Source: Winogradskya humida
GTDB taxonomy: Bacteria; Actinomycetota; Actinomycetes; Mycobacteriales; Micromonosporaceae
Direction: 5' to 3'
Assembly (NCBI RefSeq): GCF_016862215.1
Contig: NZ_BOMN01000112.1
Coordinates: forward strand, 1 to 64,000
DNA length: 64,000 nt
Positions 23,387-32,257 of this stretch are shown one piece after another (the stretch's first letter is position 1; every line of letters starts with the position of its first letter). The notes under the pieces were generated by a model. That model saw nothing but the letters and a program-made list of their open reading frames with translations. It did not search any database and was not told where the DNA came from. The translations under genes and the position numbers were made by a program.

Positions 23387-24667
23387 ATGGCCGTCGACCC
23401 GCATCAGACGCTCACCGCAGCGATCACCGGCGTTCTCCGCTTCGCTTGGCAACACCGCGACGAGCTGAGCGACCCCGGTCATGAACTACGCGAGGAGCTT
23501 GCCGACCGGCTTCACGATCTCGGCCGGCAGGCCCGGCTCACCGCTCGGGCGCACGACTACCTGCATGTGGTCCACGAAGGCCGGACGCCCGAAGATACGC
23601 AGCACGCCTGGGGCCGGTACCTGTCCATCCGCCAGCTGAACACGCTCGGGATCACCGGCCTCCTGCGTGACCTGCCCACCCCTGACCTGCCTCATGGTCT
23701 CGTCACGGACCTGGCCGGGTTCCTGGCCGGGCCGGCGGTGCCGTGCGAACGGATGTTCGTCATCGACAGCGCCCTGGACCTCAGAGGTCCCGTCGATATC
23801 GCGGGCTGGCAGCTGACGCGCATCGAATCGGCAGACCTGGAACCGCTGACGCCGCTCCCGTCGACCCGCCGGTTCAGCGCCGACCCATGGGACGAGGCCT
23901 TGAGCCACGGCGGATGCATCGTTCTGCGTCGCATCAGTGCTGCCCGGAAACCGAGCGAAGTAGCGGCAGCGCCGGGCGAGCCGGAGGTGACGATTGCCGC
24001 TTGGCAGCCGCTGCTCCTGCTCAACCTCGCCGCGACCGACCGCATCGTTGCCACCGTCGCAACGCTCGAACCCCTGCTGAGCGCTGTGCGGGACGCCGCG
24101 GCGCGGACCACCGGCCCGGATCGCAAGGCCGCGAAGTCCTTCGCAGACCGCCTTCGGCGGAGCGCGCATCGCCTGCTGGCGCAGGGGCCACGGCTTGGCA
24201 CCGACGGCGAGCCAGTCTCTCCGCACGACCGCGCCGAGATCGTCTTCTGGCTCATCTCGGCGCTGGAACATCTGCTGATCGTGGACAAAGGCGGCGACTT
24301 CACCAGGAAGGTGGCCCAGCGGACGGCCATCCTGATCGGGAGGGACGGCGAGGACCGCCTGTCGATCTACCGTGACGTGAGCAGCGCGTACGGGATCCGG
24401 TCGCAGCTTGCCCACGGTGACCTCGTCCAGGAGGTGAAGCTACAGGGGCTACCCGCACGGCTCTACGGCTATCTGCGCGAGGTGTTCCGTGCTCTGATCA
24501 TCCTCGGCCCGCTGTTCAGGGTCGACACCGTCTGCGACGACGCGCTGCTGTCCGCGGCGGTACGGCAGACACACATCACCGATCCGACCCGCGCGGTTGT
24601 CGACAGGTTGCCGGAAACGACCCGGAGTTTGCGGTCGCGAGCACGGGCGGCCCGACCGGGGGCGTAG
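23387..24667 (+). CDS. Apea-like HEPN domain protein
   Basis: A 426-residue cytoplasmic protein. The N-terminal 270 residues are not recognised. The C-terminal region (about 280-400) resembles an Apea-like HEPN domain: a helix EIVFWLISALEHLLIV, then RTAILIGRD, and the R-x4-H motif R338/H343 in GIRSQLAHGD. HEPN domains with this motif are often metal-independent RNases in defence and toxin systems, and others are scaffolds. No partner nucleotidyltransferase (MNT) or helicase gene is adjacent, so it stands alone. The start is supported by length and codon use only. Confidence 0.72.
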   Translation: MAVDPHQTLTAAITGVLRFAWQHRDELSDPGHELREELADRLHDLGRQARLTARAHDYLHVVHEGRTPEDTQHAWGRYLSIRQLNTLGITGLLRDLPTPDLPHGLVTDLAGFLAGPAVPCERMFVIDSALDLRGPVDIAGWQLTRIESADLEPLTPLPSTRRFSADPWDEALSHGGCIVLRRISAARKPSEVAAAPGEPEVTIAAWQPLLLLNLAATDRIVATVATLEPLLSAVRDAAARTTGPDRKAAKSFADRLRRSAHRLLAQGPRLGTDGEPVSPHDRAEIVFWLISALEHLLIVDKGGDFTRKVAQRTAILIGRDGEDRLSIYRDVSSAYGIRSQLAHGDLVQEVKLQGLPARLYGYLREVFRALIILGPLFRVDTVCDDALLSAAVRQTHITDPTRAVVDRLPETTRSLRSRARAARPGA

Positions 24668-24706
24668 CGGTCGCCTGAACAAGAACATCAGACATTTGTG
24701 CATGTC

Positions 24707-24719
24707 GATGCAATGCATC
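24707..24719. promoter_or_regulatory. Palindrome before the alpha-galactosidase gene
   Basis: GATGCA-A-TGCATC, a perfect 6-bp inverted repeat around one base, lies just upstream of the AGGA ribosome-binding site (24723-24726) and the ATG at 24733. It is a candidate operator for a sugar-responsive repressor; no regulator gene is adjacent. Confidence 0.4.
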
Positions 24720-24732
24720 ATAGGATTTTCCC

Positions 24733-26340
24733 ATGACCCGCCTTCCCCGTGTGGTCGCCGCCATCGTCCTGGCGGCCGCCACAACAACCGTCCCCTCCAC
24801 CGCCGCCCAAGCCACCCCACCCACCACTGCCCAAGCCGCCCCAATCGGCAATGGGCTCGCCCGCACCCCGCCGATGGGGTGGAACGACTGGAACGCGTTC
24901 GGGTGTGACGTGACCCAGGCTTTGGTCGAGCAGACGGCCGACGTCATGGTCTCCTCGGGGATGGCCGCAGCCGGCTACCGCTACGTCAACATCGACGACT
25001 GCTGGATGACGAGCAGCCGTGACGCCGCCGGCAACCTGGTTCCCGACCCCGCCAAATTCCCCGGTGGCATCGCCGAAACCGCTGCCTACGTCCACAGCAA
25101 AGGCCTCAAGCTGGGCATCTACGAGGACGCGGGCACGCTGACCTGCGCGGGCTACCCCGGCAGTCTCGGCCACGAGCAGCAGGACGCCCGCAGCTTCGCC
25201 GCCTGGGGAGTCGACTATCTCAAGTACGACAACTGCTACAACAACGGCAGCACGACCCAGCAGCAGTACATCGACCGCTACACCGCGATGCGGGACGCGC
25301 TGGCCGCCACCGGCCGGCCGATCGTCTACAGCCTGTGCGAGTGGGGGGTGAACGCACCCTGGACCTGGGCTCCGAGCGTGGGCAACCTGTGGCGTACGAC
25401 CGACGACATCAACACCGGCTTCGACAGCATGCTGCGCAACTTCCACCAGAGCGTCGGCCTGGCGCGCTACGCCGGACCGGACGCGTGGAACGACCCGGAC
25501 ATGCTCGAGGTGGGTAACGGCTGGTCGGCCGTCGAGGACCGGGCCCACTTCAGCCTCTGGGCGATCATGGCGGCCCCGCTGATCGCCGGCAACAACCTGA
25601 CCACGGCGAGCGCCACCACCCTCGGCATCCTGACCAACCGCGCGGTCATCGCGGTCGACCAGGACACCTTGGGCGCCCAGGGCGTGCTGGTCCAGACCCG
25701 CGACGGTCTCGACGTGCTGTCCAAGCGGCTGTCCAACGGCGATGTGGCCGTGGTGCTGTTCAACGAGAACACCACCGCCCGGACGATCAGTACGGACGCG
25801 GCGACGATCGGCAAGAGCGGAGGCAGCGCGTACACCCTCACGGATCTTTGGACCGGGGCCGCCTCCAGCACGACCGGAGCGATCAGCGCCTCGGTCCCGG
25901 CGCACGGCGCGGCCATGTACCGCGTGAGTGGCGGATCCGCGGGCAACCCGAACGCCCCGGCCGGCACGCTCGTCAGCGCGGCCTCGAACCGCTGCGTCGA
26001 CGACCCCAACTGGAGCCAGACCGACGGGACCCTGATCGGCATCTGGGACTGCAACGTCGGCACCAACCAGCTGTGGACCCGCACCCCGGCGGGTCAGCTC
26101 GTCGTCTACGGCAAATGCCTCGACGCGTTCGACAATCAGACCACGCCCGGCACGAAGATCGAGTTGTGGACCTGCAACGGCGGCCCCAACCAGCAGTGGC
26201 GGTTCAACGCGGACGGCACCATCACCGGCGTCCAGTCGGGTCTCTGCCTCGACGTCACGGGAGGCGCCACCGCCAACGGCACAGCTCTCGAGCTCTGGAC
26301 CTGCACCGGCGCTGCCAACCAGCGCTGGACCTTCACCTGA
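24733..26340 (+). CDS. Secreted GH27 alpha-galactosidase with ricin-type lectin domain
   Basis: A 535-residue exported enzyme. A signal peptide (to about residue 36) leads to a GH27 (alpha/beta)8 barrel starting ARTPPMGWNDWNAFGCDV. The nucleophile is D166 (YLKYDNCYNN). The acid/base is probably D225 in LWRTTDDI. The conserved WNDPDMLEVGNG follows near 252. A C-terminal beta-sandwich (about 320-405) precedes a ricin B/CBM13 lectin with three QxW-type repeats (NQLWTRTP, NQQWRFN, NQRWTF). It should cleave terminal alpha-galactose from plant galactosides outside the cell, with the lectin holding it on polysaccharide. AGGA lies 6 nt before the ATG. Confidence 0.94.
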   Translation: MTRLPRVVAAIVLAAATTTVPSTAAQATPPTTAQAAPIGNGLARTPPMGWNDWNAFGCDVTQALVEQTADVMVSSGMAAAGYRYVNIDDCWMTSSRDAAGNLVPDPAKFPGGIAETAAYVHSKGLKLGIYEDAGTLTCAGYPGSLGHEQQDARSFAAWGVDYLKYDNCYNNGSTTQQQYIDRYTAMRDALAATGRPIVYSLCEWGVNAPWTWAPSVGNLWRTTDDINTGFDSMLRNFHQSVGLARYAGPDAWNDPDMLEVGNGWSAVEDRAHFSLWAIMAAPLIAGNNLTTASATTLGILTNRAVIAVDQDTLGAQGVLVQTRDGLDVLSKRLSNGDVAVVLFNENTTARTISTDAATIGKSGGSAYTLTDLWTGAASSTTGAISASVPAHGAAMYRVSGGSAGNPNAPAGTLVSAASNRCVDDPNWSQTDGTLIGIWDCNVGTNQLWTRTPAGQLVVYGKCLDAFDNQTTPGTKIELWTCNGGPNQQWRFNADGTITGVQSGLCLDVTGGATANGTALELWTCTGAANQRWTFT

Positions 26341-26411
26341 CCATCCGCATGATGGCGCGGCCGCGCGGCCATTCGCGAGGCCGCCCTGCGCTGTGGGTAA
26401 AGTCGGCGGCC

Positions 26412-27032
26412 GTGTCCACCGATATCTACGGCGTCATCGAGGTCTACCAGCTGCGACCACATGACGACCCGGACGACATGGAACCGTGGACACGGGCCAT
26501 GGATCTCTACCCGCTGTACCCCAACAACAACTACTTCGCGTTCGGGTGCCTGTTCGGCGTGCGGAACTGGGCCAACTGGGCGCCGATCGCCGCGCGACGC
26601 GGGCTTCCGGGTGACGTCTCCGATGCGGTCCGCACGGAATTCCAGAGTGACGCCGGCATCGACGCGGCGGTCGGGGATCAGACCTGGGTGTCGTGGGCCG
26701 AGTTGAAGGACCTGGACATGACGGTCACCCCGCAATGCCGCGGCGTGCTGCAGAAATGGTCGGCCAAGGGTGACTGCAGTTACCGGCGGGTCGACGACGA
26801 GTGGCCGGCCGACATCGTCACCCGCTACGGCGTTCCCCCGCTGGGACCCACCCCGGCGCAGGCACCGTACGGCAGCTGGCAGGCGGGCGGCGAACGGCTC
26901 GAATACCTGTCCCTGAACCGCCTCGACGCGCTGGGCCCCGGCACCGGCTGGGAACATGTCTTCGCCGTCATGCGGGCCCTGGCCGGCCGCTTCGGCGACG
27001 ACGGCGTACGCATCGTGGCCTGGTTCGACTGA
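26412..27032 (+). CDS. Hypothetical protein
   Basis: A 206-residue soluble protein, rich in Trp and Tyr (DDMEPWTRAMDLYPLYPNNNYFAFGCLFGVRNWANWAPIAARRGLP at the start, written here in parts: YPLYPNNNYFAFGC and GVRNWANWAPIAARRG). There is no signal peptide, membrane helix or recognised domain. GTG at 26412 is the most sensible start (VSTDIYGVIEVYQLRP), though the frame is open upstream and no strong ribosome-binding site is seen. It ends 30 bp before the convergent mannonate-dehydratase-like gene. Confidence 0.65.
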   Translation: MSTDIYGVIEVYQLRPHDDPDDMEPWTRAMDLYPLYPNNNYFAFGCLFGVRNWANWAPIAARRGLPGDVSDAVRTEFQSDAGIDAAVGDQTWVSWAELKDLDMTVTPQCRGVLQKWSAKGDCSYRRVDDEWPADIVTRYGVPPLGPTPAQAPYGSWQAGGERLEYLSLNRLDALGPGTGWEHVFAVMRALAGRFGDDGVRIVAWFD

Positions 27033-27062
27033 CCACCCGCCCACGCTGTCGCCCGGCCGCGG

Positions 27063-28271
27063 CTACCAGCTGTGCATCGTTCCGTCTTCGAGGCGGTTCA
27101 CCGGCAAGGCCGCCGGACGGTACGGGTAGCGCGCAGCCAGTTCCTCGTCGATGTCCACACCGAGGCCCGGTTCCTCGGAGGGGTGCAGGTAGCCGCCCTC
27201 GTAGCGGTAGCCGTGCGGGAACACCTCGTCGGTCTCGTCGGTGTGGCGCATGTATTCCTGCAGGCCGAAGTTGGGGATGCTGATATCCAGGTGGAGGGCG
27301 GCGGACATGCAGATCGGGGAGAGGTCGGTGGCGCCGTGGGAGCCGCTGCGGACGTGGTAGAGGGCGGCCAGGTCGAAGATGCGGCGCAGGTGGGTGATGC
27401 CGCCGGCGTGGACGACCGTCGTACGGATGTAGTCGATCAGTTGGTCCGTGATGAGTTCCTGGCAGTCCCAGATGGTGTTGAAGACCTCGCCGACGGCTAT
27501 CGGGGTGGTGGTGTGGCGGCGGATCTCGCGGAAGCCGCTCTGGAGCTCGGCCGGGACGGGGTCCTCCATCCAGGTCAGGTGATAGGGCTCCAGGCTGCGG
27601 CCGAGGCGGGCTGCTTCGATCGGGGTGAGGCGGTGGTGGACGTCGTGGAGCAGTTTCAGGGCGGGGCCGAACTCCTCGCGGACCCGGGCGAAGACGTTCG
27701 GGATGTGTGCGAGGTACGCCTCGGTGGACCACGTGTTCTCCGTGGCGATCGCGGCGTCGGCGGGCTCGTAGAACGTGCGGTCCTTGCCCACGCCGTACGT
27801 GCTCGCCAGCCCCGGAATCCCCGTCTGCACCCGCACGGCCCGATAGCCGAGGTCAATGTATGCCGAAATTTCGGACAGAACCCCATCCACGTCCACCGCG
27901 TTAGCGTGCCCGTAAACCGTCACCCCGTCCCGGGACCGCCCGCCGAGCAGCTGATAAACGGGAAGACCGGCCACTTTCCCCTTGATGTCCCACAGAGCAG
28001 TGTCCACGGCGGCGATCGCCGACATCGTCACCGGCCCGCGACGCCAGTAAGCACCCTTGTACAGGTACTGCCACGTGTCCTCGATCCGCGCCGGATCCCG
28101 CCCGATCAGCGCCGGCACCACATGCTCGGTGAGGTAACTGGCGACGGACAGCTCACGCCCGTTCAGCGTGGCATCCCCCACCCCCGTAAACCCGTCGGAC
28201 GTGACGATCTTCAGCGTGACGAAGTTGCGCCCCGGGCAGGTGACGATGACCCGGGCGTCGACGATCCTCAC
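27063..28271 (-). CDS. Mannonate dehydratase-like enolase-superfamily enzyme
   Basis: A 402-residue enzyme of the ManD/RspA branch of the enolase superfamily, which removes water from sugar acids such as D-mannonate to give 2-keto-3-deoxygluconate. Branch signatures are the opening VRIVDARVIVTCPGRNFVTLKI, the loop STYGVGKDRTFYEPADAAIATENTWSTEAY (in parts TYGVGKDRTFYEP and ENTWSTEAYL), metal-ligand acids in LLHDVHHR and WMEDPVP, and the closing VNRLEDGTMHSW. GTG overlaps the upstream permease stop by 4 bp, so it ends the sugar-uptake operon. Some family members have very low activity, so the real substrate could be a related sugar acid. Confidence 0.88.
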   Translation of the reverse strand: MRIVDARVIVTCPGRNFVTLKIVTSDGFTGVGDATLNGRELSVASYLTEHVVPALIGRDPARIEDTWQYLYKGAYWRRGPVTMSAIAAVDTALWDIKGKVAGLPVYQLLGGRSRDGVTVYGHANAVDVDGVLSEISAYIDLGYRAVRVQTGIPGLASTYGVGKDRTFYEPADAAIATENTWSTEAYLAHIPNVFARVREEFGPALKLLHDVHHRLTPIEAARLGRSLEPYHLTWMEDPVPAELQSGFREIRRHTTTPIAVGEVFNTIWDCQELITDQLIDYIRTTVVHAGGITHLRRIFDLAALYHVRSGSHGATDLSPICMSAALHLDISIPNFGLQEYMRHTDETDEVFPHGYRYEGGYLHPSEEPGLGVDIDEELAARYPYRPAALPVNRLEDGTMHSW

Positions 28272-29092
28272 TCCGAGTCGTCCTTGACCCGGGCGACGAG
28301 CTGCGTCGGATTCACGAAGCGCAGCGCGACCACCAGCAGCACCAGCATCATCGCGGTATAGATGACAGCCATCGCGTCCACCGACTGCTGGGCGCGGATG
28401 CCGGCCGCCGACATCGAGTAGAACAGCGCGACCACCAGCGTCTGCGAGTCCGGCCCGGCCGTCAGGAACGTCAGCTCGAACATGCCGACCGTCCGGACCA
28501 CCACCAGAATGGTCGCGGCAAGGATGCCCGGGATCAGCAACGGAGCCAAGATCTTGGTGAAGATCTGCACCGTACGCGCCCCGCACATGCGCGCGGCCCG
28601 CTCGACGGCCGGGTCGATCTGCTCGATGAACGGCGTCATGGTCAGGATGACGAACGGGATCGACGGCACGAGGTTGGCGAGCACCACGCCGGACAGATGC
28701 CCGGCGAGCCCGTACTTGTAGAGGACCGTGGCGAGCGGGATGCCGTACGTGATGGGTGGCATGAGGATCGGCAGCAGGAACAGCAGGTAGAGCGCCCGCC
28801 GTCCGGGGAAGGCGCGGCGGGCGAGCACATAGGACGCGGGCACGCCGACGAGCACCGAGATCACCGCCACGAGCAGGCACACGGTGAGGGTGACGCCGAG
28901 GACGGGGAGCAGGGTGAATTCGTCCCACGCCTGGCCGTACCAGTCGGGGGTGAAGCCTTCGGGCAGCCACGTGTCGAACCAGCGGGTGCCGAACGAGTTG
29001 ACCACGACCGAGCCGACGACGCCGGCGAGGCCGATGAAGAAGATGGTGATCGCGGTCCCGATGAACCACGTGCCCAGGCGTGGCCGCGTCAT
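28268..29092 (-). CDS. ABC transporter permease
   Basis: A 274-residue inner-membrane permease with about six helices (first GTWFIGTAITIFFIGLAGVV) and a BPD-transporter-1 EAA loop region around EQIDPAVERAARMCGARTVQIFTKILAPLL. It pairs with the preceding permease and the ATPase to import the ligand of the lipoprotein. Its ATG overlaps the previous gene's stop by 4 bp, and its own stop overlaps the dehydratase start. The arrangement resembles spermidine/putrescine- or iron/thiamine-type importers, but the enzyme downstream points to a sugar acid. Confidence 0.92.
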   Translation of the reverse strand: MTRPRLGTWFIGTAITIFFIGLAGVVGSVVVNSFGTRWFDTWLPEGFTPDWYGQAWDEFTLLPVLGVTLTVCLLVAVISVLVGVPASYVLARRAFPGRRALYLLFLLPILMPPITYGIPLATVLYKYGLAGHLSGVVLANLVPSIPFVILTMTPFIEQIDPAVERAARMCGARTVQIFTKILAPLLIPGILAATILVVVRTVGMFELTFLTAGPDSQTLVVALFYSMSAAGIRAQQSVDAMAVIYTAMMLVLLVVALRFVNPTQLVARVKDDSE

Positions 29093-29964
29093 CCTTTTCC
29101 TCCGCTCGTGGTGCCGGTGTAGAGCAGGCTGCGCAGGCCGAGGACCACGGCGATGACGATCAGCTCGACCACGCCCATGATCAGGGCGGCCGCGCTGCCG
29201 GCCGCGTAGTCGTAGCGCACGTAGGCGGCCTCGTACGCCGCGATGGAGATGACCCGGGTGCTGCCGGACGGGTCGCCGACCAGGATCGCGGACGGGAAGA
29301 CGCTGAACGCGAGCACGAACGTCAGGCAGAACGTGGTGGCCAGGCCGGGGGCGAGCAGCGGCAGCGTGATCCGGAAGAAGCGCTGTGCCCAGCCCGCGCC
29401 GAGGGTCGCCCCGGCCCGTTCGAGGCTGGGGTCGATGCCGGACAGGTACGACAGGACCAGCAGGAACGCGAACGGGAACCCGGTGATGACCAGCGAGAGG
29501 AAGACACCCGTGTAGTTGTGGGTCAGGGTGAGCGGGGTGTCGACGATCCCGGCGGCGAGCAGGGTCCGGTTGAACCAGCCGGTCGGGCCGAGGAAGTTGA
29601 GCAGCCCCTCGGCGGTGAGGACGGTCCCCAGGGTGATCGGGACCACCAGCACGGTGGTGAGCAACCGCTTGCCGCGGAAACGGCCCCTCATCTTGTACGC
29701 GATGGGCACGGAAGCCACCACGTTCAGCAGTGCGGCGGGCAGCGCGATCTTCAGCGTCGTCATGATGGTGTCGCGCTGGTACGCGTCGGTGAAGAACTCC
29801 CGGTAGGCGCCGAACGTGCCGCCCTGCGCCGGTTGCAGGGACAGGCCCAGCCCGTAGCAGAACGGGTAGATGAACAGCGCCGCGACGAACAGCGTCGCCG
29901 GTACCAGCAGGAACAGGTGCCGGTCGATGCCGCGGTCGGCCAGGCGGTGGCTCAGCGCGACCAT
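29089..29964 (-). CDS. ABC transporter permease
   Basis: A 291-residue permease with about six helices and the EAA-type loop IDPSLERAGATLGAGWAQRFFRITLPLL. The N-terminal hydrophobic helix is LFLLVPATLFVAALFIYPFCYGLGLSL. It forms the heterodimeric channel with the downstream permease. Its ATG shares one base with the ATPase stop (TGATG). Confidence 0.92.
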   Translation of the reverse strand: MVALSHRLADRGIDRHLFLLVPATLFVAALFIYPFCYGLGLSLQPAQGGTFGAYREFFTDAYQRDTIMTTLKIALPAALLNVVASVPIAYKMRGRFRGKRLLTTVLVVPITLGTVLTAEGLLNFLGPTGWFNRTLLAAGIVDTPLTLTHNYTGVFLSLVITGFPFAFLLVLSYLSGIDPSLERAGATLGAGWAQRFFRITLPLLAPGLATTFCLTFVLAFSVFPSAILVGDPSGSTRVISIAAYEAAYVRYDYAAGSAAALIMGVVELIVIAVVLGLRSLLYTGTTSGGKG

Positions 29965-31016
29965 CAGTCCCCCTCGGGGAAGATCAGCAGCCGGTCCGGA
30001 TCGAAGACCAGCTCGGCCTTGTCGCCCGGTTTCAGGGCTCTGTCCGTACGCAGATGCAGCAGCACGCCGCCGGGTGTGCGGACCTCGGCGGCCACTTCCC
30101 GGCCCTGGTACTCGACGACCTCGGTGGTCACCTCGATCCCCTCGCCGGGATGCGCGGCCAGGTGGATGTCCTCGGGGCGGATCGCCGCCTCGACAGCGTC
30201 GCCTGCCGCGATCTCGCCGACCTTCGTCCCCCGCAGCGTCAGTCCCCCGCCCTCGACGACGCTGCCCTCCTTCAGCCGCATCGGCAGGATGTTGCGGTAG
30301 CCCATGAACCCGGCGACGTGCCTGTTCGCGGGCTGGGTGTGCACCTGCTCGGGGGTGCCGATCTGCTGCACCCGGCCGCCGCGGAGCACGACGAGGCGGT
30401 CCGACATGGACAGTGCCTCCTCCTGGTCATGGGTGACGTAGACGGTGGTCAGGCCGAGCGACTGGTGCAGACGGCGGATCTCGGTACGCATCTCGAGGCG
30501 CAGCATCGCGTCGAGGTTCGACAGCGGCTCGTCCATCAGTACGAGCGATGGTTCGAGGACCACGGCGCGGGCGATCGCCACGCGCTGCTGCTGGCCGCCG
30601 GAGAGTTGACCGGGCAGTTTCGCGGCGTGCTCGTCGAGGCGTACCAGTCGGATCGCTTCGTCGGTTCTGCGGTTGATCTCGGCTCGGGGCAGGCGGCGCA
30701 TGCGGAGACCGAAGGCGACGTTTCCGCGTACGGTCATGTGGGGGAAAAGGGCGTAGTTCTGGAAGACCATGCCGAAACCGCGCCGCTCGGCCGGGAGGGT
30801 GTCGAGGCGGGTGTCGTCGCGCCAGATGCTGCCGCGGGTGAGGGGCAGCAGCCCCGCGAGGCAGTTCAGCGCGGTCGACTTGCCGCAGCCGGACGGCCCG
30901 AGCAACGCGATGAACTCGCCACGGCGGATAGTGAGATCGAGGTCGGCGAGCGCGTCGCTACCTCCGAAGCTGCGGCTCACGCCATCCAGCCGCAGCTCCT
31001 GAAATCCGTCGGTCAC
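29964..31016 (-). CDS. ABC transporter ATP-binding protein
   Basis: A 350-residue importer ATPase. Walker A is GPSGCGKST (about 40-48), the signature LSGGQQQR, Walker B LVLMDEPLSNLD and switch THDQEE. A C-terminal TOBE domain (from about 270: VEAAIRPEDIHLAAHPGEG) is present, as in the MalK/PotA group. It powers uptake by the two permeases. The GTG at 31016 overlaps the lipoprotein stop by 4 bp (GTGA), which fixes the start well inside the longer open frame. Confidence 0.95.
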   Translation of the reverse strand: MTDGFQELRLDGVSRSFGGSDALADLDLTIRRGEFIALLGPSGCGKSTALNCLAGLLPLTRGSIWRDDTRLDTLPAERRGFGMVFQNYALFPHMTVRGNVAFGLRMRRLPRAEINRRTDEAIRLVRLDEHAAKLPGQLSGGQQQRVAIARAVVLEPSLVLMDEPLSNLDAMLRLEMRTEIRRLHQSLGLTTVYVTHDQEEALSMSDRLVVLRGGRVQQIGTPEQVHTQPANRHVAGFMGYRNILPMRLKEGSVVEGGGLTLRGTKVGEIAAGDAVEAAIRPEDIHLAAHPGEGIEVTTEVVEYQGREVAAEVRTPGGVLLHLRTDRALKPGDKAELVFDPDRLLIFPEGD

Positions 31017-32233
31017 TTCTTCACCTTGTTTCCGCCGACCTCGCGGTCCCAGCGGTCGAACGCGGCGACGAGGGACTTCGCGTCGAGCGGCACGGTGAGC
31101 GGGCTGCCGGCGATCAGCGCCTCGTACTCCGGGCGGCCGAACTCCTCGATCGCCTTGCGGCTGTCCTCCGGCGCCATCGACAGCGGCACGTCCTTGATCG
31201 CGGGGCCCGGGTAGAAGTAGCCCTTGTCGTACGCCTTGGCCTGCTGTTCCGGGGTGAGCATGGACGCGATCAGCGCGAGCACGGCGGCCTGCTTGTCGAC
31301 CGAGACGCCCTTGGGGATGACCGCGTAGTGCGCGTCGGTGATCCAGTGGAAGCCCGCGAGGGTGCCGACCTTCGCTTCCTTGGGGACCGTACCGAGCACC
31401 CGGGGGTTGATGTCCCACCCGGTTGTCGACGCGATGATCTTCGCGGAGCCGTTGGCGAGGTTCTTCATGGTCTCGCTGGTGCTGGACGGGTACAGCGTGA
31501 CGTACTTGTCGAGCTCCTTGAGGTAGGCCCAGGTCTTGTCCCAGCCCTTCACCGGGTCCTTGGGGTCGGCGTCATCGAGCAGGTAGGGCAGGCCCATGAG
31601 GAATGTGCGTCCCGGGCCCGAGTTCGACGGGCGCGCGTACTGGAAGCCACCCGGGTTGGCCTTGGCCCATTCCAGCAGCGCAGGCGCCGCGGTGGGCGGG
31701 GTGGCGACGTTCTTCGGCAGGTATTCGATCAGCGGGCCGGACGGGTAGTAGGTGACCGCGACACCGGCGTTGCCCGCGAGCTTCTGCATCGCCGCCGCGC
31801 CGGGGAGGTAGTCGGCCATGCCGGGCAGGCGGGCGGCGAACGCGGGCAGCAGATCGAGCCAGAGCCCCTGGTCGATGCCGGCGGCGAGCCCGTCGACGCC
31901 GGTCAGGACCAGGTCGATGTCCACCCGGCCGGCGCCCTGCTGGGCCTTGACCTTGCCGACCAGCTCGGGGGCGGTCGCCTTGGTATAGGTGACCTTGGCG
32001 ATGACCTTGTCGTTCTTCGCCACGAAGTCGTCGATCATGGGTTGGGTGAGCTGGAGGTTCCCGGCGACGTCGAGGACGTTGACGGTCTGCGGCGCCGACG
32101 GCTTGTCGGGCACAGGCCCGTCGGTCTTGGCCGCGCCCTGGCCCGAATCCGGGGCGCTGCAAGCGCTCAGACCGGTGACCGAGACCCCGACGGCGGCGGT
32201 GATGGCGAGGAATTGGCGTCTGCTGGACGGCAT
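31013..32233 (-). CDS. ABC transporter substrate-binding lipoprotein
   Basis: A 406-residue extracellular solute-binding protein. The N-terminus has an arginine pair and hydrophobic run (SSRRQFLAITAAVGVSVTG) followed by the lipobox LSAC at about residues 22-25, so it is exported and lipid-anchored at cysteine 25; the RR makes Tat export possible. The mature part looks like family 1 periplasmic binding proteins. It captures the ligand for the ABC importer; a sugar acid such as mannonate or an oligo-uronide is inferred from the dehydratase gene. It lies 25 bp after the LacI gene on the same strand. Confidence 0.92.
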   Translation of the reverse strand: MPSSRRQFLAITAAVGVSVTGLSACSAPDSGQGAAKTDGPVPDKPSAPQTVNVLDVAGNLQLTQPMIDDFVAKNDKVIAKVTYTKATAPELVGKVKAQQGAGRVDIDLVLTGVDGLAAGIDQGLWLDLLPAFAARLPGMADYLPGAAAMQKLAGNAGVAVTYYPSGPLIEYLPKNVATPPTAAPALLEWAKANPGGFQYARPSNSGPGRTFLMGLPYLLDDADPKDPVKGWDKTWAYLKELDKYVTLYPSSTSETMKNLANGSAKIIASTTGWDINPRVLGTVPKEAKVGTLAGFHWITDAHYAVIPKGVSVDKQAAVLALIASMLTPEQQAKAYDKGYFYPGPAIKDVPLSMAPEDSRKAIEEFGRPEYEALIAGSPLTVPLDAKSLVAAFDRWDREVGGNKVKK

Positions 32234-32257
32234 GGCTCTGCTCTCCTTCGGTGGTTC

